NCBI GenBank assembly: GCA_021799325.1
Contig: JAJZAS010000002.1
Coordinates: 2,311-23,445, forward strand
Source: Bacillota bacterium
Lineage (GTDB): Bacteria > Bacillota > Bacilli > Alicyclobacillales > SLC66
DNA: 21,135 nucleotides
Reading direction: 5' to 3'
Shown: piece by piece, positions 15,169 through 21,135 of the stretch
Numbering within the stretch: position 1 is the stretch's first letter
How the letters are laid out: every line of letters begins with the position of its first letter
The notes under the pieces: model-generated
The model's input: the letters and a program-made list of their open reading frames with translations, nothing else
Told to the model about the DNA's origin: nothing
Databases searched by the model: none
Program-made: the position numbers and the translations under genes

Positions 15169-16473
15169 TTAAAACGTACGGATTAACGTTTGCAAGTTTA
15201 GGTTTGAGCCCAGTTCCAACTGCCAGACCGCCGTGCCAGCGAGGTTGGCACTCTTTGCAAAAAGGCCTCTTTCTGCGAGGGAACGTGAATCTTCCATCCA
15301 AATGTATTGCATGGTACCTCCTGATGGAAAGACCAATTCGTTTTGATCCGTCCCTGCAGAGTTATAAAGGCGTGCACCGGGGCTGTTTTTTGCATTAGCC
15401 TGAGAATACATGGACAAGTAATAGGAGTGCCAAGTATTACTGGTTTTGTACCAGTCGATCGCGTAAAAAGGAACTCCCAGTAGGATCTTATTGGCGGGGA
15501 TGCCTTCTTGCATGATGCTATTAATCCCGCTCTCCATCCATGGAATGGAAGACACCGAGCCAATCTGCTGTTCTCCCAGGTAGTGCTGATCATAGCTCAT
15601 GGCCACGAGGTAATCGGAGGCGTTTGCAAGGCTTTTTCGTTGATAAATGAGGCTCCAATTGGGATCATTGGAAGGCAGTGTCACGTCTACGGACACCCAT
15701 TTGCCCATTGCATGAAGAAGCGATGATGCATCCACGATGAGCGTAGTGTATAAAGGCGCGTCTGCCGGTTTCATATCCTCAAAGTCAAAATTCACGCCAT
15801 CCAGTCCATTCGTTTGTACGACTGACACCATGTTGGTTAAAAAGCGGTACTCTGCAGATGTGTTTTGCAAAAAAGAGGTGGTCTTTTCGGGGGCGAAGCC
15901 ACTGGCGATGATGGCCCATACCTGTACCTGTTTTTCGTGTGCCAGAGTTACTACGCTGCTTGCAAGAGAGCCGGAAAGCTGTCCACTTGTTCCGTCAAGT
16001 TGATAAGCGAGCGGGGAAAAGACACTGAGTGTGTCCTCTTTCAGGTTTTTCAGATAGCTGGTTGTTGACCCATCATCAAACCCAAGCATGATCTTGTGGT
16101 TAAAAAGCGTGATGGGAGCTTTAGTACCTGGCGTGACGGAGATCGTGCGTACTTGGGACGGGGAGACTTCATCAATGTTACCGTTTGGCATAAAAAGAGA
16201 CATCATGTCTCCAATCGTTGAAGCAGGAAAAAGCGCTCCTGCATCAATCCCGTTGCCTAAATTGGTCATCGCCATGGCAAATGTGTGTTGTGGGATGATT
16301 TCCGGTTGATGGGTGGTAAAGTGCTGGTTTGCCGCCGTCTGCGAATCGCTATGTATCCCGAGATAGAGATGGTTCAAATCAAGCGGTGTCGAGGTCGAGG
16401 TGGCGACTGTGACCGATATACTGGCAACAAAAGCGATAAGTGTAAGGAATATAATCCGCCATTTATTCATCAT
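15169..16473 (-). CDS. secreted glycoside hydrolase family 18 protein
   Basis: 434 residues. Residues 1-26 form a signal peptide or membrane anchor (NKWRIIFLTLIAFVASI). The region 30-125 has no recognised domain. The GH18 barrel starts near 127 (KIMLGFDDGS), and the catalytic strand is DGVNFDFED (225-233) with general acid E232; this DGVNxDxE form is typical of the YaaH/SleL/YdhD group. Later barrel motifs are MSYDQ and LLGVPFYAIDW; WQLELG lies near the end. GH18 enzymes of this group cleave peptidoglycan (N-acetylglucosaminidase) or chitin-like glycans. No LysM repeats are present, unlike SleL/YaaH. A spore or cell-wall role is possible, given the cwlD-like gene elsewhere in the window. Two ATGs in a row (16473 and 16470) have no Shine-Dalgarno sequence. 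Confidence 0.8.
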   Translation of the reverse strand: MMNKWRIIFLTLIAFVASISVTVATSTSTPLDLNHLYLGIHSDSQTAANQHFTTHQPEIIPQHTFAMAMTNLGNGIDAGALFPASTIGDMMSLFMPNGNIDEVSPSQVRTISVTPGTKAPITLFNHKIMLGFDDGSTTSYLKNLKEDTLSVFSPLAYQLDGTSGQLSGSLASSVVTLAHEKQVQVWAIIASGFAPEKTTSFLQNTSAEYRFLTNMVSVVQTNGLDGVNFDFEDMKPADAPLYTTLIVDASSLLHAMGKWVSVDVTLPSNDPNWSLIYQRKSLANASDYLVAMSYDQHYLGEQQIGSVSSIPWMESGINSIMQEGIPANKILLGVPFYAIDWYKTSNTWHSYYLSMYSQANAKNSPGARLYNSAGTDQNELVFPSGGTMQYIWMEDSRSLAERGLFAKSANLAGTAVWQLELGSNLNLQTLIRTF

Positions 16474-16479
16474 AGCTAA

Positions 16480-16519
16480 ATTATATCGACTTTATGCGCT
16501 GTATTATAGCGGAAATCAA
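16480..16519 (-). promoter_or_regulatory. candidate promoter(s) of the GH18 gene with a very short leader
   Basis: On the minus strand, TTGATT (16519-16514), 17 bases, then CATAAA (16496-16491) is a passable sigma-A promoter. A perfect TATAAT at 16485-16480 lies only 6 bases before ATG 16473, without a good -35, and another TATAAT lies at 16508-16503. Either way the leader would be about 0-25 bases with no Shine-Dalgarno. Confidence 0.35.
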
Positions 16520-16554
16520 TGGTTGTGATGGCGAACAGTTTTTTCTTCCGGGGC

Positions 16555-16583
16555 TTGAAAAGTCGACTAAATTAGTAGAGAAT
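16555..16583 (+). promoter_or_regulatory. candidate sufT promoter
   Basis: TTGAAA (16555-16560), a 17-base spacer, then GAGAAT (16578-16583). The operator-like palindrome at 16564-16578 fills the spacer, so a bound regulator would block polymerase. Confidence 0.5.
16564..16578. promoter_or_regulatory. IscR/Rrf2-type operator candidate upstream of sufT (copy 1)
   Basis: CGACTAAATTAGTAG differs at one base from the perfect palindrome upstream of sufC (17059-17073). The inner core GACTAAATTAGT fits GACTRWWWYAGTC, the core of the type-1 IscR consensus as I remember it, except for the last C. It sits between the -35 and -10 of the sufT promoter. Confidence 0.65.
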
Positions 16584-16656
16584 AATACAGAACACAATCT
16601 CTATAGAAAAGCCATACTAACATGAGGAAAGCGTTTGGAGAAGGAGGTACCCGGAA

Positions 16657-16962
16657 ATGATCACTGAAGAAATGATCTATGAAGAACTCAAAGAAGTAGT
16701 CGACCCGGAGATACAGATCGACGTGGTCAATCTCGGCATGATTTACGGTGTCACGATTGAAGAGGAAGGCAAAAAAGTAATCGTGCGCATGACGTTGACC
16801 ACCATGGGGTGCCCGGCCATGGAGCAGTTGCAGGATGAGATCGTGAGTCGCGTCAAAGCGCTTGGTGTTGAGGAAGCCTACATTGATTTGACGTTTGATC
16901 CCCCTTGGTCCAAAGAAATGATGTCTGATGAAGCCAAGATGGTATTTCGCTACCTCTTTTAA
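16657..16962 (+). CDS. sufT: SufT/MIP18-family Fe-S cluster assembly factor (DUF59, YitW-like)
   Basis: 101 residues, a single DUF59 (MIP18/PaaD-like) domain. The family helps mature Fe-S proteins; in Firmicutes SufT works with SufU/SufB-type machinery, especially when Fe-S demand is high. Diagnostic features are DPEIQIDVVNLGMIY (16-30), the conserved Cys in TTMGCPAMEQL (C52) and DPPWSKEMMSDEAK (81-94). ATG 16657 has a near-perfect AAGGAGGT 9 bases upstream. The gene is monocistronic: it has its own promoter, an operator shared with sufC, and a terminator before the suf operon. It is the same size as B. subtilis YitW (about 102 residues). Confidence 0.92.
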   Translation: MITEEMIYEELKEVVDPEIQIDVVNLGMIYGVTIEEEGKKVIVRMTLTTMGCPAMEQLQDEIVSRVKALGVEEAYIDLTFDPPWSKEMMSDEAKMVFRYLF

Positions 16963-16977
16963 AGGCACGACGATAAC

Positions 16978-17000
16978 GGCAGCCAGTGTGCTGCCTTTTT
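16978..17000 (+). terminator. rho-independent terminator after sufT
   Basis: GGCAGC (16978-16983), a 6-base loop, GCTGCC (16990-16995), then TTTTT (16996-17000). It lies 15 bases after the sufT stop and before the sufC promoter, so sufT is transcribed apart from sufCDSUB. Confidence 0.82.
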
Positions 17001-17025
17001 CTATGCAAAAATGACGAGTGGGAAC

Positions 17026-17053
17026 TTGCTTTTTTTAGCGCATGTGGTACCAT
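17026..17053 (+). promoter_or_regulatory. candidate promoter of the sufCDSUB operon (extended -10)
   Basis: TTGCTT (17026-17031), a 16-base spacer, then TACCAT (17048-17053), with the extended element TG-N at 17045-17047. The start point would be near 17060, inside the palindrome at 17059-17073. This leaves an untranslated leader of about 90 bases before sufC. Confidence 0.55.
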
Positions 17054-17058
17054 AAATA

Positions 17059-17073
17059 CGACTAAATTAGTCG
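17059..17073. promoter_or_regulatory. IscR/Rrf2-type operator candidate upstream of sufC (copy 2)
   Basis: CGACTAA-A-TTAGTCG is a perfect 15-base palindrome about a central A. Its core GACTAAATTAGTC matches GACTRWWWYAGTC exactly. It overlaps the predicted transcription start of the suf operon, a position suited to repression. The near-identical copy before sufT supports a shared regulator. Confidence 0.75.
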
Positions 17074-17149
17074 ACATTAAAAATATCTTGATGAAGTCAG
17101 GAATTCAGGCAAAAAATACGATAGTAAACGGGTTATGGGAGGCATATTT

Positions 17150-17938
17150 ATGGCAAACATTCCAGAGCTTGCGATCCATGGTCTGCAGGCTTCAGTTGAA
17201 GGCAAAGAGATACTCCGCGGTGTGAATTTGACGGTTCGTGGTGGCGAAGTACATGCCATCATGGGACCAAACGGGACAGGTAAGAGCACGCTCGCTTCGT
17301 CACTCATGGGACATCCAAAATACCAAGTGACGGCGGGAAGCGCAATGCTTGATGGTGAAGATCTGCTTGCCATGAAGGTGGATGAGCGGGCGAGAAAGGG
17401 TCTGTTTTTGGCAATGCAATACCCAAGCGAAGTGACGGGAGTGTCCAATGCGAATTTCTTGCGGATTGCCTTGAATTCCCGCAGGGGGGAAGGCAATGAA
17501 GTGCCTGTGCTGAAATTTCACAAGGAACTGCAAAGCAAGATGAAAATGCTCAGCATGGATCCTTCTTTTGCGGAACGTTACCTCAATGAAGGATTTTCCG
17601 GTGGGGAGAAAAAGCGCAATGAAATATTGCAAATGGCGGTGCTGCAACCCCGCATTGCCATTTTGGATGAGATCGACTCCGGCCTTGACATTGATGCGCT
17701 GAAAATTGTGGCGCAGGGTGTCAATGAACTTCGCGGTCCAGAACTCGGTGTGCTGATCATCACGCACTATCAACGCATCTTGGATTACGTGAAACCGGAT
17801 TATGTTCACGTCATGATGCAAGGTCGGATTGTGCGTTCAGGCGGTCAGGAACTCGCCGAGGAACTGGAGGCGCGCGGATACGATTGGATTAAAGAAGAGC
17901 TTGGCATAGTCGATGAAACGGTATCCGCAGGCGTTTAG
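17150..17938 (+). CDS. sufC: SufC, ATPase of the SUF Fe-S cluster assembly complex
   Basis: 262 residues, an ABC-type ATPase of the cytoplasmic SufBCD complex, which builds Fe-S clusters on the SufB-SufD scaffold. Walker A is GPNGTGKST (39-47, K45), the signature is FSGGEKKRNEI (149-159), Walker B is IAILDEIDSGLD (169-180) with E174, and the switch His is H206 in ITHYQRI. The SufC-type Q-loop region is LAMQYPSEVTGVSN. ATG 17150 is chosen over the in-frame ATG 17135, because GGGAGG (17137-17142) is a ribosome binding site placed for 17150 and the family starts with this short N-terminus. First gene of the operon; sufD follows after 12 bases. Confidence 0.97.
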   Translation: MANIPELAIHGLQASVEGKEILRGVNLTVRGGEVHAIMGPNGTGKSTLASSLMGHPKYQVTAGSAMLDGEDLLAMKVDERARKGLFLAMQYPSEVTGVSNANFLRIALNSRRGEGNEVPVLKFHKELQSKMKMLSMDPSFAERYLNEGFSGGEKKRNEILQMAVLQPRIAILDEIDSGLDIDALKIVAQGVNELRGPELGVLIITHYQRILDYVKPDYVHVMMQGRIVRSGGQELAEELEARGYDWIKEELGIVDETVSAGV

Positions 17939-17950
17939 GGGGGAAGTGCG

Positions 17951-19222
17951 ATGAGTATTACCCAAGTGAGTCCAGAATTGGAACATGACATACAAAAAGT
18001 GTTTGAGAGTGACAGCGCGGCATTAAAAGAATTTCGCGGGAATGCACAGCAGCGGTACCAGGAGTTGCCGGAGCCTCATTTTGATCGTAGCAGTCTGGAA
18101 AACAGGATCTACTCATTTATTCCGATAGAGGCGAATGAGCCTACAGATTGGCAAAAGGCAGTGGAGAGTCTGGTCGACTTAAATGGGGAACATCCATTAT
18201 TGGTTTTTGTCGATGACAGGCTGGTGCATCTTGGCGGACTCGAAAACCTGCCTAATGGCGTTACAGTGAAAACCCTGCGTGAAGCGGCGCAAGAAGCAAA
18301 CGTGGTAGCACTTCTTGGCAGCGTAGTGCCAGTGAATGAAAACAAATGGATCGCGCTACAAAGTGCATTTTGGCAAAATGGAGTGTACATTCACGCGCCG
18401 AAAAATGCAGTGATGCCGGGTGTGATCCAGGTGGTGCATTTGACGACCCAAAAAGGCAGGGGGACATTTCCCCGCAACCTGATCGTTGCAGATGCCAACA
18501 GCCAATTATCGGTGCTGGATCTGTACGTGGCAAGCGATGAGGTGGAGGAAGAACTGCATATTGGCATCACGGAAGTGATCGCGGCAGAAGGTAGTCAGGT
18601 CAGTTACGGCGTCATCACGAATTTCCCTAAACAAACCACCTCCTACTGGGTTCGCAGGGCTAAAGCAGCTCGCGATTCGAGGGTTGATTTTACAGTCGGA
18701 GAGCTTGGAGAAGGATACACGATAGGGGAATTTGGGTCCTTGCTCGAAGGGGAAGGCAGTTCGAGCAATGGTCATGCTGTAGCGCTAGGCACAGGTCGCG
18801 CGCATATGGATCTGACGGCGAAAATGGTGCATGTAGCGAAATTCAGCCAAAGCGACACCTCAGCGAGAGGTGTGATGCAAGGTCGCGCGGATGGCGTATA
18901 CCGCGGTGTCACGCACATTCAAAAAGGTGCAAGTGGTGCAGTGGGTGAACAGTCTGAACGGCTGCTAATGCTCTCGCCAAAAAGTCGCGCTGATGCGATT
19001 CCTATGTTGCTGATCGACGAGAACGATGTAAAATGCGGCCATGCGGCATCGGTGGGGCAGATTAGCGAAGAGCAGTTGTTTTATTTGATGTCGCGAGGAA
19101 TTTCTGAAGCAGAGGCCAAGCGGATGGTTGTTTGGGGCTTTCTCGACCCGGTGTTGGCGGCGCTGCCTGTGGATCGCGTGCGGCAGGCCGTGGTACAAAT
19201 CCTGGAGAGGAAGATGAACTAA
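17951..19222 (+). CDS. sufD: SufD, Fe-S cluster assembly scaffold subunit
   Basis: 423 residues. The C-terminal right-handed beta-helix region is typical of SufB/SufD: DLTAKMVHVAKFSQSDTSAR, then GVMQGRADGVYRGVTHIQKG and LLMLSPKSRADAIPMLLID. The end, ENDVKCGHAASVGQISEEQL followed by LMSRGISEAEAKRMVVWGF, is the conserved family tail and includes the conserved Cys and His in KCGHAAS. SufD pairs with SufB, and SufC binds both. GGGGGGAA lies upstream of ATG 17951. The stop overlaps the sufS start (TAATG), so expression is coupled. Confidence 0.96.
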   Translation: MSITQVSPELEHDIQKVFESDSAALKEFRGNAQQRYQELPEPHFDRSSLENRIYSFIPIEANEPTDWQKAVESLVDLNGEHPLLVFVDDRLVHLGGLENLPNGVTVKTLREAAQEANVVALLGSVVPVNENKWIALQSAFWQNGVYIHAPKNAVMPGVIQVVHLTTQKGRGTFPRNLIVADANSQLSVLDLYVASDEVEEELHIGITEVIAAEGSQVSYGVITNFPKQTTSYWVRRAKAARDSRVDFTVGELGEGYTIGEFGSLLEGEGSSSNGHAVALGTGRAHMDLTAKMVHVAKFSQSDTSARGVMQGRADGVYRGVTHIQKGASGAVGEQSERLLMLSPKSRADAIPMLLIDENDVKCGHAASVGQISEEQLFYLMSRGISEAEAKRMVVWGFLDPVLAALPVDRVRQAVVQILERKMN

Positions 19223-20445
19223 TGGATCGCAATCTGATACAAAAAGACTTTCCGATATTGGAGCAAAAGGTGAACGGGAAACCGCTAGTGTATTTGGACA
19301 GTGCGGCCACTTCCCAAAAGCCGTTACCCGTGATTGAAGCGATTGAGAAATATTATAGAGAATACAATTCCAACGTTCACCGCGGCGTGCACACATTGGG
19401 ATCAAAAGCGACAGATGCGTATGAAAATGCGCGGGAAAAAGTGGCGAGATTCATCAATGCACCGTCTCCTGCGCACATCATTTTCACGCGCGGGACCACG
19501 GAAGGGCTCAATATGATCGCACACGGTTATGCTCGTTTTCAGGTCAAGGAAGGCGACGAGATTGTTATTACGCCAATGGAACATCACAGCAATCTGATCC
19601 CTTGGCAACAAATTGCTATTGCCACGAAAGCTACATTAAAGTACATTCCACTTCAGCCTGACGGAACGATCACACTGGAAGACATTCGCAAAACAGTGAC
19701 GAGCCATACCAAAATTTTGGCGATGACGCATGTATCCAACGTCCTTGGCACGATCAATCCGATTAAAGAAGCGGCGAAGATTGCTCACGAGAACGGCGCG
19801 ATCATGGTGGTGGACGGTGCACAGAGCGTGCCGCACATGCCGGTCGACGTACAAGATCTGGATTGCGATTTTCTCGCCTTCTCTGGGCACAAGATGATGG
19901 GGCCGACAGGTATAGGCGTGCTTTACGGCAAGCGTGAGGTGCTCGAAAAACTCGAACCTGTTCATTTTGGCGGGGAAATGATCGAAACGGTAGAACTCTA
20001 CCATTCAACATGGAAAGAGATACCCTATCGTTTTGAGGGGGGCACGCCAATTATCGCCGGTGCGGTGGGACTTGGGGCAGCCATCGATTACTTGAGCGGA
20101 ATCGGCATGGACAATGTTCGTAAAATGAGCCATGAAATCACGGAATACGGTATGGAACGCCTAGGAAAAGTGGAAGACGTCACAATTTACGGCCCCAAGG
20201 CACGAGGAGAACTCATTACATTTAATTTGGCAGGCGTCCATCCGCACGACGTCTCAACGGTACTCGATACAGAAGGGGTAGCGGTTCGTGCAGGCCATCA
20301 CTGCGCACAGCCGCTGATGCGTTGGCTTGATGTGGTGGCAACGGCGAGAGCTAGTTTTTACATTTATAACACAGAACACGATGTAGATGTACTGGTGAGT
20401 GCACTTGAGAAAGCAAAGGAGTTCTTCGGTCATGCAATTAGATGA
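19222..20445 (+). CDS. sufS: SufS, group II cysteine desulfurase
   Basis: 407 residues, a PLP enzyme of aminotransferase class V. It takes sulfur from L-cysteine and passes the persulfide to SufU. The PLP Lys is K224 in FSGHKMMGPTG. The cofactor loop is TRGTTEGLN, and VDGAQSVPH holds the PLP-binding Asp. The catalytic Cys is C361 in RAGHHCAQPLM, in the short-loop form typical of the SufS (SufU-dependent) group. ATG 19222 overlaps the sufD stop by one base, with GGAGAGGAAG upstream. Its last 14 bases overlap the sufU start. Length and motif spacing are normal. Confidence 0.97.
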   Translation: MDRNLIQKDFPILEQKVNGKPLVYLDSAATSQKPLPVIEAIEKYYREYNSNVHRGVHTLGSKATDAYENAREKVARFINAPSPAHIIFTRGTTEGLNMIAHGYARFQVKEGDEIVITPMEHHSNLIPWQQIAIATKATLKYIPLQPDGTITLEDIRKTVTSHTKILAMTHVSNVLGTINPIKEAAKIAHENGAIMVVDGAQSVPHMPVDVQDLDCDFLAFSGHKMMGPTGIGVLYGKREVLEKLEPVHFGGEMIETVELYHSTWKEIPYRFEGGTPIIAGAVGLGAAIDYLSGIGMDNVRKMSHEITEYGMERLGKVEDVTIYGPKARGELITFNLAGVHPHDVSTVLDTEGVAVRAGHHCAQPLMRWLDVVATARASFYIYNTEHDVDVLVSALEKAKEFFGHAIR

Positions 20446-20872
20446 ATTGTACCGGCAAGTCATCATGGATCATTATCAACACCCGCGCAATCAAGGGGAG
20501 ATTCAGGGAGACGCCATGAAGGTAGATCTGAAGAACCCGACCTGTGGCGATGAGATTCATTTGCAGTTGGCAATAGAGGACGATGTGGTGCACGATGTGC
20601 GTTTCAAGGGTGCGGGTTGCTCGATTAGCATGTCGAGCGCCTCGATGATGACCGAAGCGATCAAAGGCAAGCCGCTTGATGAGGCACTTTTGATCACGGC
20701 AGAGTTCAAAAAGATGATCCGCGGGGAAGCGTATGACGAAGACGCATTGGGGGATTTGGAGCGCTGTCGTGAATTTCGAAGTTCCCTGCTCGCGTCAAGT
20801 GCGCCACGCTTGCGTGGAATGCGCTCGAACGGATTGGCGAGAGTCATGGACATACGCACTGAAATTAGTTGA
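20432..20872 (+). CDS. sufU: SufU sulfur-transfer protein, C-terminus out of frame (disrupted or sequence error)
   Basis: As written, the frame encodes 146 residues. Residues 1-110 are normal SufU: LYRQVIMDHYQHPRNQG, then NPTCGDEI (C38, D40) and GAGCSISMSSASMMTEAIKGK (C63). After GDLE (110) the frame diverges into sequence unlike the family. The conserved end, beginning SKFPARVKCATLAW and including the last Zn-binding Cys, is encoded in the other frame at 20776-20859. SufU takes the persulfide from SufS Cys through Zn-ligand exchange and needs all three Cys and the Asp, so the protein as written should not work. ATG 20432 is inside the end of sufS; an upstream in-frame start at 20399 has no support. 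It may be a real frameshift or a base-call error. Confidence 0.85.
   Translation: MQLDELYRQVIMDHYQHPRNQGEIQGDAMKVDLKNPTCGDEIHLQLAIEDDVVHDVRFKGAGCSISMSSASMMTEAIKGKPLDEALLITAEFKKMIRGEAYDEDALGDLERCREFRSSLLASSAPRLRGMRSNGLARVMDIRTEIS
20761..20862 (+). pseudogene. displaced C-terminal codons of sufU in the alternative frame
   Basis: Reading from 20761 in the other frame gives ALS, a TGA at 20770-20772, then ISKFPARVKCATLAWNALER and a short His-rich tail (SHGHTH), with a stop at 20860-20862. This matches the SufU family C-terminus (EALxGxSKFPARxKCATLxW). One missing G near 20759-20763 would restore the frame but leave the TGA where the family has Gly (GGA); one missing T in the TTT at 20774-20776 would restore it without meeting the TGA. 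Confidence 0.8.
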
Positions 20873-20892
20873 CGGATAGAGGAGGAAGAGAC

Positions 20893-21135
20893 ATGAGCAA
20901 GGCATTGCCTGAACTGGATGAGTACCAATATGGGTTTGTCGATAAGGACGTCTCTGTGGTCCGTTTTCAAAAGGGTCTGTCTAAAAAAATCGTGGAAGAA
21001 ATCTCTACGATGAAGAACGAACCGGGTTGGATGACCGATTTTCGCCTCCGCTCGCTGGAGATCTTTAACGAAAAGCCAATGCCCAAATGGGGCGGAGACC
21101 TGAGTGACCTGAATTTTGACGAAATCACTTATTAT
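20893..21135 (+). CDS. sufB: SufB, Fe-S cluster assembly scaffold (partial, N-terminal 81 residues)
   Basis: The gene runs off the right edge. The visible part reads DEYQYGFVDKDVSVVRFQKG, then LSKKIVEEISTMKNEP, GWMTDFRLRSLE and MPKWGGDLSDLNFDEITYY, the canonical SufB N-terminus. Together with SufC and SufD it forms the SufBCD scaffold complex where Fe-S clusters are assembled. The start ATG has GAGGAGGAAGAG upstream at 20879-20890. It is the last gene of the sufC-D-S-U-B order seen in Bacilli. Confidence 0.96.
   Translation, partial: MSKALPELDEYQYGFVDKDVSVVRFQKGLSKKIVEEISTMKNEPGWMTDFRLRSLEIFNEKPMPKWGGDLSDLNFDEITYY

Noticed and set aside
15172..15191. AAACGT-8-ACGTTT inverted repeat around the end of the GH18 gene
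   Set aside because: Short 6-bp stem overlapping the coding end, with a poor T-run on the minus strand; not enough to call a terminator.
18965..19405. 146-codon minus-strand frame across the sufD/sufS junction
   Set aside because: It lies opposite two certain suf genes, without motifs or a ribosome binding site.
20770..20772. TGA in the alternative sufU frame read as selenocysteine or a recoding site
   Set aside because: It is also out of frame with the first part of the gene, no SECIS-like hairpin is apparent, and the zero frame has no classic slippery heptamer here. A lesion or sequence error is simpler.

Overview
The window looks like a chromosomal piece of an endospore-forming Firmicute in class Bacilli. 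The signs are a CwlD-type cortex amidase, the sufC-D-S-U-B gene order, a FabI enoyl-ACP reductase, a YitW/SufT homologue, strong AGGAGG-type ribosome binding sites and free use of GTG and TTG starts. GC content is moderate. An Alicyclobacillaceae-like acidophile is my best guess, but this is inference. There are no mobile elements, CRISPR arrays, rRNA or tRNA genes.

Layout. (1) 2-4390, plus strand: the end of an XPB-type helicase, its helicase-associated partner, a CwlD-like amidase, an M42 aminopeptidase and fabI, closed by a bidirectional terminator. (2) 4448-5386, minus strand: a NYN-domain nuclease-like protein, divergent from the next block. (3) 5706-11538, plus strand: a cation-homeostasis block. 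It holds a P2-type ATPase with an N-terminal HMA_2-like region, two tiny genes of unknown function, a CaX-type Ca2+/H+ antiporter, a VTT/TMEM64 membrane protein and a TerC/YjbE-type exporter. (4) 15079-11502, minus strand: a tightly packed four-gene operon of Ppx/GppA phosphatase, two tandem thymidylate-kinase-like proteins and a free-standing HD protein that resembles the C-terminal domain of Ppx. A GH18 hydrolase lies upstream on the same strand. (5) 16657-21135, plus strand: sufT, then sufC-sufD-sufS-sufU-sufB (sufB runs off the edge). Both transcripts carry the same 15-bp palindrome at their promoters.

Most interesting points. The Ppx operon has complementary defects and duplications: the second kinase-like protein has Arg in place of the Walker A Lys, and the Ppx C-terminal HD domain has lost its HD pair while a separate HD protein keeps it. 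This is the best candidate in the window for an undescribed polyphosphate/nucleotide system. The suf genes carry twin sites that match the core of the type-1 IscR (Rrf2-family) operator, which implies Fe-S-dependent control. sufU is out of frame at its C-terminus, which separates the last Zn-binding Cys from the rest of the protein: either a real lesion or a sequence error. The cation block contains an antiporter with a degenerate second alpha-repeat motif and two uncharacterised micro-proteins placed like transporter subunits.
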